Source: Pectobacterium araliae (GTDB taxonomy: Bacteria; Pseudomonadota; Gammaproteobacteria; Enterobacterales; Enterobacteriaceae). Taken from it: DNA of 64,000 nt. The translations under genes were made by a program, and so were the position numbers. The DNA lies in the NCBI RefSeq assembly GCF_037076465.1, contig NZ_AP028908.1, forward strand, positions 310,001-374,000, read 5' to 3'. The notes beneath the pieces are model-generated. The model did no database searches. It worked only from the letters and a program-made list of their open reading frames with translations, and was not told the DNA's origin. Below, one piece after another: positions 29,442-38,547 of this stretch (positions within the stretch are counted from its first letter, which is position 1; every line of letters starts with the position of its first letter).

Positions 29442-30593
29442 AAAATAGAATCAATTGATGTCACCGTCTTCACTTATCCCACACGTCGGGTTTCTGACAG
29501 TGCGGGCCATTCACACCCGGGAGCCGAGAACCAGGCCAAGATGGCGCTGTTGACCATCACAGCAGATGACGGCCAAAAAGGTTACGCTTTCGCTCCGCCG
29601 GAAGTGATTCGTCCCCATATCGTTAATGCTTTCTTCCGCAAAGTGCTGATCGGGCAGAACCCGTTCGATCGTGAGCGCCTGTGGCAGGATCTGGTGCACT
29701 GGCAACGCGGTAGCGCCAACCAACTGACCGACCGCGCGCTGTCGATTGTGGAATCCGCACTGTGGGATCTGCAAGGGCGTGTGTTGAACATGCCCGTGCA
29801 TAAACTGCTCGGCGGCTACCGTGAAAAAGTCCCCGCTTACGGCAGCACCATGTGTGGTGATGAGCTGGAAGGCGGTTTATCTACGCCAGAGGAATACGGC
29901 CAGTTCGCAGAAAAGCTGGTGCAGCGCGGCTATAAGGCCATCAAATTACATACCTGGATGCCGCCAGTGTCATTCGCGCCTAGCCCGAAAATTGACGTAC
30001 AAGCTTGTGCGGCAGTGCGTGAAGCGGTCGGCCCGGACATCTGCCTAATGCTGGATGGCTATCACTGGTACAGCCGCAGCGAGGCACTGTACATCGGCCG
30101 TGAACTGCAAAAGCTCGATTTCACCTGGTTTGAAGAGCCAATGGAAGAACAGAGCATGGCATCCTACAGCTGGCTGACCAAGAGTCTGGATATCGATGTT
30201 ATCGGGCCGGAAAGCCTGTCAGGTAAATATTTCAGCCGTGCTGACTGGGTTAAGGAAGGCGCATGCGACATTTTACGCGCGGGCGTGCAAGGCGTCGGCG
30301 GTCTCTGGCCGTGTATGAAGGTCGCGAGTCTGGCTGAATCTTTCGGTATGGACTGCGAAGTTCATGGTAACGGTGCGCCAAACCTCAACGTTGTGGGAGC
30401 GATCAAAAACTGCCGCTGGTATGAGCGTGGGCTGCTGCATCCTTTCCTCGATTACGATGAACCTGCTGCGTATCTGAATTCGATTGTCGATCCGATGGAT
30501 GACGAGGGCTTTGTGCATCTGCCGCAACGTTCGGGACTGGGCGAAGATATTAATTTTGACTGGATTGAGGAGCATACCCTAAGTAAAGAATAG
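29442..30593 (+). CDS. Enolase-superfamily (mandelate racemase-like) sugar-acid dehydratase
   Basis: This protein of about 383 residues belongs to the mandelate racemase subgroup, whose members usually abstract a proton alpha to a carboxylate and often dehydrate sugar acids. The N-terminal capping domain ends near residue 125 and a TIM barrel follows. Metal ligands fit Asp in LMLDGYHW (about 205), Glu in WFEEPMEE (about 231) and Glu in IGPESLSG (about 257). A candidate Asp-His pair is in CDILRAG (about 276) and EVHGNG (about 308). At the position where the family usually has KxK this protein has Lys-Leu-His (about 168-170). I chose the GTG at 29442 (MKIESIDVTV), preceded by CAGGTAA; an in-frame GTG lies ten codons upstream. 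It is followed 98 bp later by an oligopeptide-type ABC operon. The substrate is unknown. Confidence 0.8.
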   Translation, partial: KIESIDVTVFTYPTRRVSDSAGHSHPGAENQAKMALLTITADDGQKGYAFAPPEVIRPHIVNAFFRKVLIGQNPFDRERLWQDLVHWQRGSANQLTDRALSIVESALWDLQGRVLNMPVHKLLGGYREKVPAYGSTMCGDELEGGLSTPEEYGQFAEKLVQRGYKAIKLHTWMPPVSFAPSPKIDVQACAAVREAVGPDICLMLDGYHWYSRSEALYIGRELQKLDFTWFEEPMEEQSMASYSWLTKSLDIDVIGPESLSGKYFSRADWVKEGACDILRAGVQGVGGLWPCMKVASLAESFGMDCEVHGNGAPNLNVVGAIKNCRWYERGLLHPFLDYDEPAAYLNSIVDPMDDEGFVHLPQRSGLGEDINFDWIEEHTLSKE

Positions 30594-30691
30594 CTTTGTG
30601 TTCTATATGGATAGTTTTGTTCGACCTGAAAGATAGCCTTACCTAAAAAATAAAAAGTTGTCGTCTTCCATGCTCCCACACCTGGAGAATA

Positions 30692-32305
30692 ATGATGAAA
30701 GCACGCGCAATACTCCGTACCCTGCTGTTAGGTTCACTCTGTATGGCCGCAACGCCGGCCATTTTATCGGCAAAAACCCCTGACGATCAGCTGATCGTGG
30801 GGATGAACATGAACAACATGCTCTCACTCGACCCGGCCGCCATGACCGGTAACGAAGTGGTGGGCATCATAGTTAACCTCTATGACTCTCTGGTGGTGCT
30901 CGATCCTGCCAACCTGAGTAACATCCTGCCTTCTCTGGCGAAAACCTGGAGCGTCAATGATGCGGGCAACGTCATTACTTTCAATCTGGTCGATAACGCC
31001 AAATTCCATTCCGGTAACCCTGTAACGGCACAAGATTTCGCCTGGTCGATGAAACGTCTGCTTAGCCTCAACATGGCTCAGGCGACGACGTGGAAATCCT
31101 ACGGCTTCACGGCGGAAAACGTGGAGAAAATGATCCGTGCCAAAGATGATCACACCGTTGAAATTGAGCTGCCGAAGCCAAACGACCCCAAGCTGGTGAT
31201 CTATTCGCTGGCGACGTTAGGTAGCGGCTCGGTGCTGGACAGTAAAACAGTCATGAAGCATGAGAAAAACGGTGACTGGGGCAATGGCTGGCTAACTACG
31301 AACGAAGCGGGTTCTGGCCCATTCAAGCTGGACGTGTGGCAGGCGAAAGATGTGCTGCGCATCAGTAAGGTTGAGAACAGCTGGCAGGGCGACGCGAAAA
31401 TGCGCCGCGTGATTTTCCGCCACATGACGGAATCACAGGCGCTGCGTCTGATGATTGAAAAAGGCGACATTGACGTGGCCTCTGGCATGTCGGTGCCAGA
31501 TATTAATGCGTTGAAACAAGACAAAGACGTCGTGGTTGATGAGGTGAAAAAAGGCACGCTGTACTACGTTGCCATGAGCCTGAAAAACGAATACTTCGCT
31601 AAGTCAAAAGTGCGCGAAGCGGTTCGCTACTTGATTGACTACGATGGCGTTAATAAGACGGTGATGCCTGGCTATGGCTTCTATCATCAGCGCCCTATCC
31701 AGAAAGGGATGGATGCGACGTTGCCGGATCCTGGCTATAAGCTGGACGTGCCACGCGCTAAGGCGCTGCTGGCCGAAGCAGGTTACCCGAATGGATTTGA
31801 AATCACGCTACGTGTTCTTTCCGATCAGCCGTTCCTTAATCTGGCGACGTCGGTGCAGTCCACGCTGGCGCAGGCGGGCATCAAAGCCAAAATCATCTCC
31901 GGCACCGGTAATCAGGTTTACGGCGCGATGCGCGATCGTAACTTCGATATGCTGGTTGGCCGCGGCGGTGGCGGCGTCGATCCGCATCCTCACTCCAGCC
32001 TGCGTTCCGTTGTCTATAACCCCGATAACAGCGACGAAGCCAAACTGACCAACTTCCAGGGCTGGCGCACCTCTTTCTACGACAAACCCTTGAACGACAT
32101 GATCGATCAGGCACTGTTGGAGAAAGATCCTCAGAAACAGAAGCAGATGTATATCAACGTGCAGAATCGTTATGAAGAACTGTTCCCGGCCATTATCCCG
32201 GTGTCGCAGATGATCGATTCTGTGGTGTTGCGTAAGGACGTAAAAGGCTATGTGCCGCATCCGTCCTCCACGACGCATCTGCGCGAGGTCTATAAGCAGC
32301 GCTAG
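30692..32305 (+). CDS. Oligopeptide/dipeptide-type ABC transporter, binding protein
   Basis: This 537-residue family-5 solute-binding protein (DppA/OppA type) has a signal peptide (about 1-27, AILSA before KTPDDQ). It contains LSLDPAAMTGNEVVGII and YDSLVVLD near the N-terminus and the usual large two-lobed layout. Two ATG codons in tandem (30692 and 30695) follow GGAG; either may be used. It starts a five-gene transporter set behind the dehydratase. Members of this family carry peptides, nickel, opines and oligosaccharides, so the ligand cannot be read from the sequence. Confidence 0.9.
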   Translation: MMKARAILRTLLLGSLCMAATPAILSAKTPDDQLIVGMNMNNMLSLDPAAMTGNEVVGIIVNLYDSLVVLDPANLSNILPSLAKTWSVNDAGNVITFNLVDNAKFHSGNPVTAQDFAWSMKRLLSLNMAQATTWKSYGFTAENVEKMIRAKDDHTVEIELPKPNDPKLVIYSLATLGSGSVLDSKTVMKHEKNGDWGNGWLTTNEAGSGPFKLDVWQAKDVLRISKVENSWQGDAKMRRVIFRHMTESQALRLMIEKGDIDVASGMSVPDINALKQDKDVVVDEVKKGTLYYVAMSLKNEYFAKSKVREAVRYLIDYDGVNKTVMPGYGFYHQRPIQKGMDATLPDPGYKLDVPRAKALLAEAGYPNGFEITLRVLSDQPFLNLATSVQSTLAQAGIKAKIISGTGNQVYGAMRDRNFDMLVGRGGGGVDPHPHSSLRSVVYNPDNSDEAKLTNFQGWRTSFYDKPLNDMIDQALLEKDPQKQKQMYINVQNRYEELFPAIIPVSQMIDSVVLRKDVKGYVPHPSSTTHLREVYKQR

Positions 32306-32437
32306 TGTCCACACGTTAAACCGGATGATTAGCCGATACGTCCCCGGTTAATCATCCCGCTCAGATACGTTAAAAAGAGATGACCGCGTGAGTGGGGATT
32401 TGCTGTCGCCGCTCACCGGGATATCAGGAGAAAGAAC

Positions 32438-33478
32438 ATGGTTTTCTCTGATTGGATCAAGCCGGGTGGAGTACTGCGTCGTTTGGCAAAGCGTCTGTTT
32501 CAGGTGATCGTCACGCTGTTCGGGTTATTAATCCTGACCTTCGTGATCGGCCGAGTGATGCCAATCGATCCAGTCCTGGCTATTGTCGGGCAGGATGCTG
32601 ACCAAAGTACCTATCAACAGGTTTACCAACAGCTGGGGTTGGATAAGCCACTGTATGTCCAGTTTTTTATTTACTTCAATTCACTGATGCATGGGGATTT
32701 GGGCAATGCTCTCCTGACTGGGCGACCGGTTATGGATGACATTATCCGTGTGTTCCCTGCCACCATCGAACTTGCCACCATGGCGATTATCGTGGGAGCA
32801 GGTCTGGGTGTACCGCTAGGCGTGCTGGCTGCGGCGCGACGTGGTAAGTGGGCGGATTATGTGGTGCGTTTTATCAGTCTGGCCGGTTATTCCACGCCGA
32901 TATTCTGGGTCGGGATGATGGGGCTGCTGGTGTTCTATGCCTGGCTGAACTGGGTTGGCGGTGCCGGACGGGTTGATATGGCCTACGACGGTTTGGTGGA
33001 GAACCGTACCGGCCTGCTACTGGTGGATTCGCTGTTGGCAGGCGAATGGGATGTGTTCCGCAGCGCGCTAAACCATCTGGTGCTGCCAGCCACGATCCTC
33101 GGTTTCCACTCGCTGGCCTATATCAGCCGTATGACGCGCAGTTTCATGCTGGCGCAGCTTTCGCAGGAATACATCATTACTGCGCGAGTGAAGGGGCTGT
33201 CTGAGTTTCGTGTTGTCTGGGCACATGCGTTTCGCAATATTCTGGTTCAGCTTCTGACGGTGGTAGCGCTAGCCTATGGCTCGCTGCTGGAAGGGGCGGT
33301 ATTGATCGAAACGGTCTTCTCATGGCCGGGATTTGGTTCTTATCTGACCGGTAGTCTGCTGCTAGGGGATATGAACGCGGTGATGGGATGTGTGTTGCTG
33401 GTGGGGTTGATCTTCGTGACGCTTAACCTGCTGTCGGACATGTTGTATCAAATCTTTGATCCGAGGACGAACGCATGA
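32438..33478 (+). CDS. Opp/Dpp-type ABC transporter, permease 1 (DppB-like)
   Basis: This 346-residue permease has about six transmembrane helices and the typical FGLLILTFVIGRVMPIDPV near the N-terminus. The coupling region EYIITARVKGLSEFRVVW is followed by AHAFRNIL. The stop overlaps the next permease by four bases (ATGA). Confidence 0.92.
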   Translation: MVFSDWIKPGGVLRRLAKRLFQVIVTLFGLLILTFVIGRVMPIDPVLAIVGQDADQSTYQQVYQQLGLDKPLYVQFFIYFNSLMHGDLGNALLTGRPVMDDIIRVFPATIELATMAIIVGAGLGVPLGVLAAARRGKWADYVVRFISLAGYSTPIFWVGMMGLLVFYAWLNWVGGAGRVDMAYDGLVENRTGLLLVDSLLAGEWDVFRSALNHLVLPATILGFHSLAYISRMTRSFMLAQLSQEYIITARVKGLSEFRVVWAHAFRNILVQLLTVVALAYGSLLEGAVLIETVFSWPGFGSYLTGSLLLGDMNAVMGCVLLVGLIFVTLNLLSDMLYQIFDPRTNA

Positions 33479-34398
33479 ATATTTCCTCTGAGCCGTCTGT
33501 CAGCCGTGGGTCGGTAATGCGGACACCAACGGAAAAACGCGCGAGCCGCCTGCGGTTACGTGGCGCGCGAATCGGCGGGTTTCTCTTGACGATGCTGCGC
33601 AATCCGCTCACCGCAATTGGTTCTGCGATTGTGTTGATGTTGATGCTGGTTGCTATCTTCGCGTCGTGGATCGCCACGCACGACCCGTTGGTACAGGATT
33701 TGGCCAACGCGCTACAGGCACCGAGTGCGGCACATTACTTTGGTACTGATGAGTTTGGGCGCGATGTATTTAGTCGTCTGGTTTATGGTTCACGTATCAC
33801 CCTGTATATCGTGGCGCTGGTGTCGGTCACCGTTGGGCCAATCGGGCTGGCGCTGGGCGTGGTGGCGGGGTATTACGGTGGCATTGTTGACACCATCTTG
33901 ATGCGCATCACCGATATCTTTATTTCGTTCCCCAGTCTGGTATTGGCGCTGGCGTTCGTGGCGGCACTCGGCCCTGGTCTGGAGCATGTGGTGATCGCGA
34001 TCACGCTGACGGCCTGGCCGCCGATTGCTCGTCTGGCAAGGGCGGAGACGCTGTCGCTGCGTCACGCGGACTTTGTTTCTGCCGTGAAGCTGCAAGGGGC
34101 TTCTTCTATCCGCATCTTGCTGTACCACATTGTACCGCTGTGCCTGCCATCGGTGATTATTCGTATCACCATGAATATGGCGGGCATCATTCTGACAGCG
34201 GCGGGTCTGGGCTTTCTGGGGTTGGGAGCACAGCCGCCCGATCCTGAATGGGGTGCGATGATCTCTGCGGGTCGTCGTTACATGATGGAGTGCTGGTGGT
34301 TAGTAACTATTCCGGGGCTGGCAATTTTGATTAACAGCCTGGCGTTCAATTTCCTTGGAGACGGCCTACGTGACATCCTCGATCCCAGAACTGAATAA
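33475..34398 (+). CDS. Opp/Dpp-type ABC transporter, permease 2 (DppC-like)
   Basis: This 307-residue permease has a cytoplasmic basic N-terminus, then NPLTAIGSAIVLMLML as the first helix, followed by HYFGTDEFGRDVFSRLVYGS, a family hallmark, and the coupling region ADFVSAVKLQGASSIRI. It overlaps both neighbours: four bases with the upstream permease and 29 bases with the ATPase gene. Confidence 0.92.
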   Translation: MNISSEPSVSRGSVMRTPTEKRASRLRLRGARIGGFLLTMLRNPLTAIGSAIVLMLMLVAIFASWIATHDPLVQDLANALQAPSAAHYFGTDEFGRDVFSRLVYGSRITLYIVALVSVTVGPIGLALGVVAGYYGGIVDTILMRITDIFISFPSLVLALAFVAALGPGLEHVVIAITLTAWPPIARLARAETLSLRHADFVSAVKLQGASSIRILLYHIVPLCLPSVIIRITMNMAGIILTAAGLGFLGLGAQPPDPEWGAMISAGRRYMMECWWLVTIPGLAILINSLAFNFLGDGLRDILDPRTE

Positions 34399-35257
34399 GT
34401 CTTCTCAACGTGTGCCGGGAAGCTCACCCCTGATGGAAGTGGAAAATCTGCGGGTAGGCTTCGTGAACCGTGGCGTTGTGACGGATGCCGTGCGCGGCGT
34501 CTCCTTTACGCTGGGCTGCGAAAAGCTGGCGATTGTCGGCGAATCTGGCTCCGGCAAATCGACGGTTGGGCGCGCGCTGTTGCAACTGCACCCGCATAGC
34601 GCGCGGATTACGGCAGATAAACTGCGCTTCGGTGATACCGATTTGCTAAAAGCGGATGAGGCGCGGATGCGTCAGATTCGCGGCAAACGCATATCTATGA
34701 TTATGCAGGACCCCAAATACTCGCTGAACCCCGTGGTGTGCGTCGGCGATCAGATTGCCGAAGCCTATCTGGCACACCATAAGGTGTCGCACCGCGAGGC
34801 GAAGGAAAAGGTCATGGCGATGCTGGACGTGGTGCGCATTCGTCAGCCGGAACGTGTCTACAATCTGTATCCCCACGAAATCTCGGGCGGGCAGGGGCAG
34901 CGCATCATGATTGCGATGATGCTAATTACCGAACCCGAAATCGTGATCGCCGATGAACCCACTTCGGCGCTGGATGTGTCCGTGCGCTTGCAGGTGTTGG
35001 CGATGTTGGATGATCTGGTGAGTGAGCGTGGTCTGGGGCTGATTTTCATCAGCCACGACATCAATCTGGTGCGCAGTTTCTGCGATCGGGTACTGGTGAT
35101 GTATGCCGGGCGCGTCGTGGAATCCATCGCCGCCGCCGATCTGGATAACGCACAGCACCCGTATACGCGCGGGCTGCTGAATTCGCTGCCAGATATCGAC
35201 CACCGACGCCCGCGTTTGCCGGTGATGAATCGCGATCCTGCCTGGATCAACGGATAA
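34370..35257 (+). CDS. Opp/Dpp-type ABC transporter, ATPase 1 (DppD-like)
   Basis: This is an ATPase of about 295 residues with Walker A GESGSGKST, a signature SGGQGQR instead of the usual SGGQRQR, Walker [12 protein letters not shown] and the C-terminal HPYTRGLLNSLP region of OppD/DppD. I chose the GTG at 34370, which has GGAG ten bases upstream and lies inside the end of the permease gene; an in-frame start five codons earlier has no such site. It is shorter at the C-terminus than typical DppD, ending soon after the conserved substrate-loop region. Confidence 0.88.
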   Translation: MTSSIPELNKSSQRVPGSSPLMEVENLRVGFVNRGVVTDAVRGVSFTLGCEKLAIVGESGSGKSTVGRALLQLHPHSARITADKLRFGDTDLLKADEARMRQIRGKRISMIMQDPKYSLNPVVCVGDQIAEAYLAHHKVSHREAKEKVMAMLDVVRIRQPERVYNLYPHEISGGQGQRIMIAMMLITEPEIVIADEPTSALDVSVRLQVLAMLDDLVSERGLGLIFISHDINLVRSFCDRVLVMYAGRVVESIAAADLDNAQHPYTRGLLNSLPDIDHRRPRLPVMNRDPAWING

Positions 35258-35268
35258 AGGGGATAATC

Positions 35269-36078
35269 ATGGTAACTGAAGCAATGAGTCAGCGTCAGCC
35301 GATGATCGAAGTGAATAACCTGAATCTCTCTTTCGGTCAGGGTAGTACACAGAATCAGGTGCTGTACGACGTGAACCTCACGGTCAACGATGGCGATATC
35401 TTTGGTCTGGTGGGGGAATCAGGTTCAGGAAAAACGACGGTGCTGAAGTGTCTGGCCGGATTGTTTAACCATTGGGAAGGCACGTTGCACATTGACGGGA
35501 AGAAGCTGGCGCATCGGATCGATCGGGCGCGCTGTCGCCGGGTGCAGATGGTGTTTCAGGATCCGTATGGGTCGCTGCATCCCCGTCATACGGTGGAAGC
35601 GATTCTGGAGGAGCCGCTATCGATCCACCGTTTTGACGATCGTGACGATCGCATCGATACGCTGTTGGAGAAGGTCGGTCTGGGAACAAATTTCCGTCGC
35701 CGCTATCCGCATCAGCTGTCGGGTGGGCAACGCCAACGCGTGGCGATTGCTCGGGCGCTGATTCTGGAACCGAGAGTTCTGCTGCTGGATGAACCCACCT
35801 CGGCGCTGGACGTGTCGGTGCAGGCGGAGATACTCAATCTGCTTACGGAGTTGCACCAGCAGGAAAAGCTGACTTACCTGATGGTGACGCACGATTTGGG
35901 CGTGATTTCCCACTTGTGCCATAAAGTGGCGGTGATGCAATACGGCAAGATACTGGAAACGCTGGAAACCGACGATCTGACCAATAATGTGCCGAAGGAT
36001 GCCTATACCTCGATGCTGGTGGACGCCAGCCGTCAGTACAGCCGCGATCTGGCCGTGCGTTCGGAGCGAATGGGCTAG
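35269..36078 (+). CDS. Opp/Dpp-type ABC transporter, ATPase 2 (DppF-like)
   Basis: This 269-residue ATPase has Walker A GESGSGKTT, signature LSGGQRQR, Walker [12 protein letters not shown] and switch MVTHDLGVI. The C-terminal oligopeptide-specific extension (about 60 residues in OppF/DppF) is short, ending at SRQYSRDLAV. It follows the first ATPase by 11 bp and closes the operon. A second in-frame ATG lies five codons downstream; the first has GGGGATAATC before it. Confidence 0.9.
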   Translation: MVTEAMSQRQPMIEVNNLNLSFGQGSTQNQVLYDVNLTVNDGDIFGLVGESGSGKTTVLKCLAGLFNHWEGTLHIDGKKLAHRIDRARCRRVQMVFQDPYGSLHPRHTVEAILEEPLSIHRFDDRDDRIDTLLEKVGLGTNFRRRYPHQLSGGQRQRVAIARALILEPRVLLLDEPTSALDVSVQAEILNLLTELHQQEKLTYLMVTHDLGVISHLCHKVAVMQYGKILETLETDDLTNNVPKDAYTSMLVDASRQYSRDLAVRSERMG

Positions 36079-36453
36079 GTGTGCAGTGCGACGATAATCG
36101 TCATGAGGGCCGGGCAATAGGCCTCCCACCGTTGACAAACCTATTTGTCGAGTGAAAACGGGAGTAACGGAATAGAAGAGTAAAGCGTTTGCGCCATGGA
36201 TGGCGCAAGCCGAGCGCACAGGGACGTGTTTACCGCGTTTTTACGATCTATCCGTTGCTCCGCTCTACGGACGCTGTCAGCAACCTCAGGGCCGAGCAAT
36301 CAGCTCTTTTTTTATTTATGCACAGGTTTTCGCTCACAGTTAGTTACGAACAGACTTTTATACGTAAAAAAAGGTAAATGGGTAGCGTTGAAGAGTGCGG
36401 ATACTTACAATCGTTACGCTTTCTGTAGTCGGCCTCTTCAAAAAGGAATTCTC
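36079..36453. other. Region upstream of ppiA
   Basis: This 375-bp stretch between the transporter operon and ppiA has a weak GC-rich stem (36106-36128) that might end the operon, and a clear CpxR box. An open frame continuous with ppiA covers part of it but lacks coding character and a ribosome binding site. Confidence 0.5.
36364..36378 (+). promoter_or_regulatory. CpxR box upstream of ppiA
   Basis: GTAAAAAAAGGTAAA is an exact match to the CpxR consensus GTAAA-N5-GTAAA, 76 bp before the ppiA start. ppiA is a member of the Cpx regulon in E. coli, so the site is likely real. Confidence 0.75.
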
Positions 36454-37023
36454 ATGTTCAAACGTACTCTGGTTGCTGCGGCGGCCCTTATTTCACTGAC
36501 GGCATTTTCCTCAGCCTTTGCGGCCTCTGGCACCACTCATGTGCTGTTGGCGACGTCCGCAGGCAATATCGAACTGTCTTTAGATAATCAAAAAGCACCG
36601 GTTTCGGTAAAAAATTTCGTCGAGTACGTTAACAACGGTTTCTATAACGGGACGACATTTCATCGTGTGATACCTGGTTTCATGGTGCAAGGCGGTGGTT
36701 TCTCTGGCGAAATGAGCCAAAAAGCGACCAATGCACCGATCAAAAACGAAGCTGACAACGGCTTGCGTAACCAGCGTGGCACCATCGCGATGGCGCGAAC
36801 GGCTGACAAAGATAGCGCGACGAGCCAATTTTTTATCAACATCGCGGACAACGCCTTCCTCGATCACGGCCAGCGTGATTTCGGCTATGCCGTGTTTGGT
36901 AAAGTAGTGAAGGGTATGGACGTCGTGGATAAGATTTCTCAGGTGCCAACGAAAAACGTGGGACCTTACCAGAATGTGCCGACGACGCCGATCGTCATTC
37001 AGTCGGCAAAAGTACTGCCCTGA
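36454..37023 (+). CDS. ppiA: Periplasmic peptidyl-prolyl cis-trans isomerase A (cyclophilin)
   Basis: This 189-residue cyclophilin has a signal peptide (about 1-24, ending SSAFA). The isomerase core shows [29 protein letters not shown], the active-site FHRVIPGF and [12 protein letters not shown]. It accelerates proline isomerisation in the periplasm. The start at 36454 is set by the signal peptide and AAGGAATT before it. It is controlled by an upstream CpxR box and ended by a bidirectional terminator. Confidence 0.96.
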   Translation: MFKRTLVAAAALISLTAFSSAFAASGTTHVLLATSAGNIELSLDNQKAPVSVKNFVEYVNNGFYNGTTFHRVIPGFMVQGGGFSGEMSQKATNAPIKNEADNGLRNQRGTIAMARTADKDSATSQFFINIADNAFLDHGQRDFGYAVFGKVVKGMDVVDKISQVPTKNVGPYQNVPTTPIVIQSAKVLP

Positions 37024-37057
37024 TTGGTGAGATAGATAAGTAAAGAACCGAGAATAT

Positions 37058-37082
37058 AAAAGGCCACGAAAGTGGCCTTTTA
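37058..37082. terminator. Bidirectional terminator between ppiA and pelZ
   Basis: The inverted repeat AAAAGGCCAC/GTGGCCTTTT with a GAAA loop has A and T tracts on both sides. It can end ppiA on the plus strand and pelZ on the minus strand. Confidence 0.85.
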
Positions 37083-37107
37083 CGATCTTAACGTCTCAGC
37101 GAGTGCG

Positions 37108-38385
37108 TTACTCCAGCGCTTTAGCCATCTGCTGTAGCCAGGCATCCACGCCCGTGCTTGGCACGTTAAGTTGACGATAAGTAGCCGTTGCCACGGGGTA
37201 GCCGCCAACCTCTTCCTGGCTGTTCACGAAGCGACCTTTCCGCTGTTTGACATTGTCCACGATACGCTTATCGACGGCGTCACGATCTTTGGGGCGCGCG
37301 CCTGCGCTTTGTAGTACCTGATTGGTGACCGTGCTGGCCGCTGACGCTGTTAAGCCCGCAGGCCAAATAGGGGACACCTTGAGTAAAGTTATCCCACTGC
37401 CTGATGTTTGCGGAGCGGCTTTGCCGTTTGCATCGTAAGCAAGGTTATCTGACATCCAGACATCGCCGGAACTGTTGCTTCCTACCAGCCCTAAACCTGC
37501 TTTGGTATTCGCGCCGTAGTGCATCACGTTACCTGCAACGGAGACGCGTGGGCTGGCGGGCATGGTTTTCCCTTCCCACTCTCCTTTGACTCCACCAACG
37601 CGAATACCCCAAATACCGGGATTGTAGATCAGATTATTGACCATGACGCCTGTTGAGCCTGCCTTGAACCAGGCATTGCGCTCGTTATTGTGGGCGTACA
37701 GGCTGCCGACGATCGCCACGTCAGTCACGTTATCGTGAACCAGCGTACCCATCGAGTGAATACCTTTGGTGTGGGCAGAATCGTATAAGCCCTCTGCAAC
37801 GATATTATTCGAGAGCGTGATACGGTGTGCGGTGCTCTGTGGGCCGTCATCGCGTGGGCCAGAAATAGACAGATTTTCGTCTGTCCCCCAGGCGAAACTT
37901 GAGTGATCGATGACAACGTTGTGAGCATTTGCGCCGTTGATGGAAACATCGCGTTCAAAGCCGCTTTTCTTACCCGTACCGGCATCACCGATGCGAAAAC
38001 GAAGATGTTGCATGAGCACATCATGGGTGCTAATTCCCATCCCGCCGCGAATAATCGTGATACCGGGAGAAGGGGCGGTCTGGCCTGCGATGGTGACAAA
38101 CGGTTCGGTTAGTCGAAGGTCACTTTTGTTCAGGTCGATAATACCGCCAACCTCGAAAACGATAATGCGTGGCCCTTTGGCGGCGAGCGCTTCCCTGAGT
38201 GAACCGGCTCCAGAAGAAGCCAGCGTGGTGACGCGAATGACGCGCCCACCACTGCCTGCCACGGTATCCGTTCCGAATCCTTTCAACTCTGGTGCTGCTG
38301 GTGTGGCGGCGCTAGCTGTCGGTATACCAACACTAAATACGGTGCCAGCGCTGAACAGTGCGGCGAACAGAAGAGAACCTTTCAT
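37108..38385 (-). CDS. pelZ: Pectate lyase PelZ-type (PL1 family)
   Basis: This 425-residue secreted protein has a signal peptide (about 1-26, ending TASA) and a parallel beta-helix pattern. It carries a pectate-lyase-like VVIDHSSFAWGTDENLSI in place of the vWIDH motif and IIVFEVGGIIDL. It matches in length and position the PelZ lyase described next to pelBC clusters in Dickeya, which has weak endo-pectate lyase activity. It is the last gene of the pel cluster, 162 bp after pelC, with the pelC terminator only about 30 bp before its start. AAGGAAATGAA precedes the ATG. The name is by context and length; catalytic activity is inferred. Confidence 0.82.
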   Translation of the reverse strand: MKGSLLFAALFSAGTVFSVGIPTASAATPAAPELKGFGTDTVAGSGGRVIRVTTLASSGAGSLREALAAKGPRIIVFEVGGIIDLNKSDLRLTEPFVTIAGQTAPSPGITIIRGGMGISTHDVLMQHLRFRIGDAGTGKKSGFERDVSINGANAHNVVIDHSSFAWGTDENLSISGPRDDGPQSTAHRITLSNNIVAEGLYDSAHTKGIHSMGTLVHDNVTDVAIVGSLYAHNNERNAWFKAGSTGVMVNNLIYNPGIWGIRVGGVKGEWEGKTMPASPRVSVAGNVMHYGANTKAGLGLVGSNSSGDVWMSDNLAYDANGKAAPQTSGSGITLLKVSPIWPAGLTASAASTVTNQVLQSAGARPKDRDAVDKRIVDNVKQRKGRFVNSQEEVGGYPVATATYRQLNVPSTGVDAWLQQMAKALE

Positions 38386-38409
38386 TTCATTTCCTTGAAT
38401 ATTAACGAT

Positions 38410-38438
38410 AAAAATGAGCGAGCCTTTAGGACTCGCTC
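38410..38438 (-). terminator. Terminator after pelC, just before pelZ
   Basis: On the minus strand GAGCGAGTCC/..GGCTCGCTC forms a stem with a short loop, followed by ATTTTTAT. It sits 25 bp before the pelZ ATG, so pelZ must depend on read-through or on a promoter that overlaps the hairpin. Confidence 0.75.
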
Positions 38439-38547
38439 AAGTGCGACCCGAACGATAGACCGACGGGTGTTAAGCGTGCTTGTCGGTTCCTGTTAGTACA
38501 GGACAATGAGGGTAGGAGCCTGAAGTCCGCTTATTGACTCTTTTCGG

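Noticed and set aside
36106..36128. GC-rich imperfect hairpin as terminator of the Opp-type operon
   Set aside because: The stem is short and interrupted and no T-tract follows.
36196..36453. Upstream extension of ppiA by 86 codons
   Set aside because: It would bury the signal peptide inside the protein and cover the CpxR box; the start at 36454 has a ribosome binding site.
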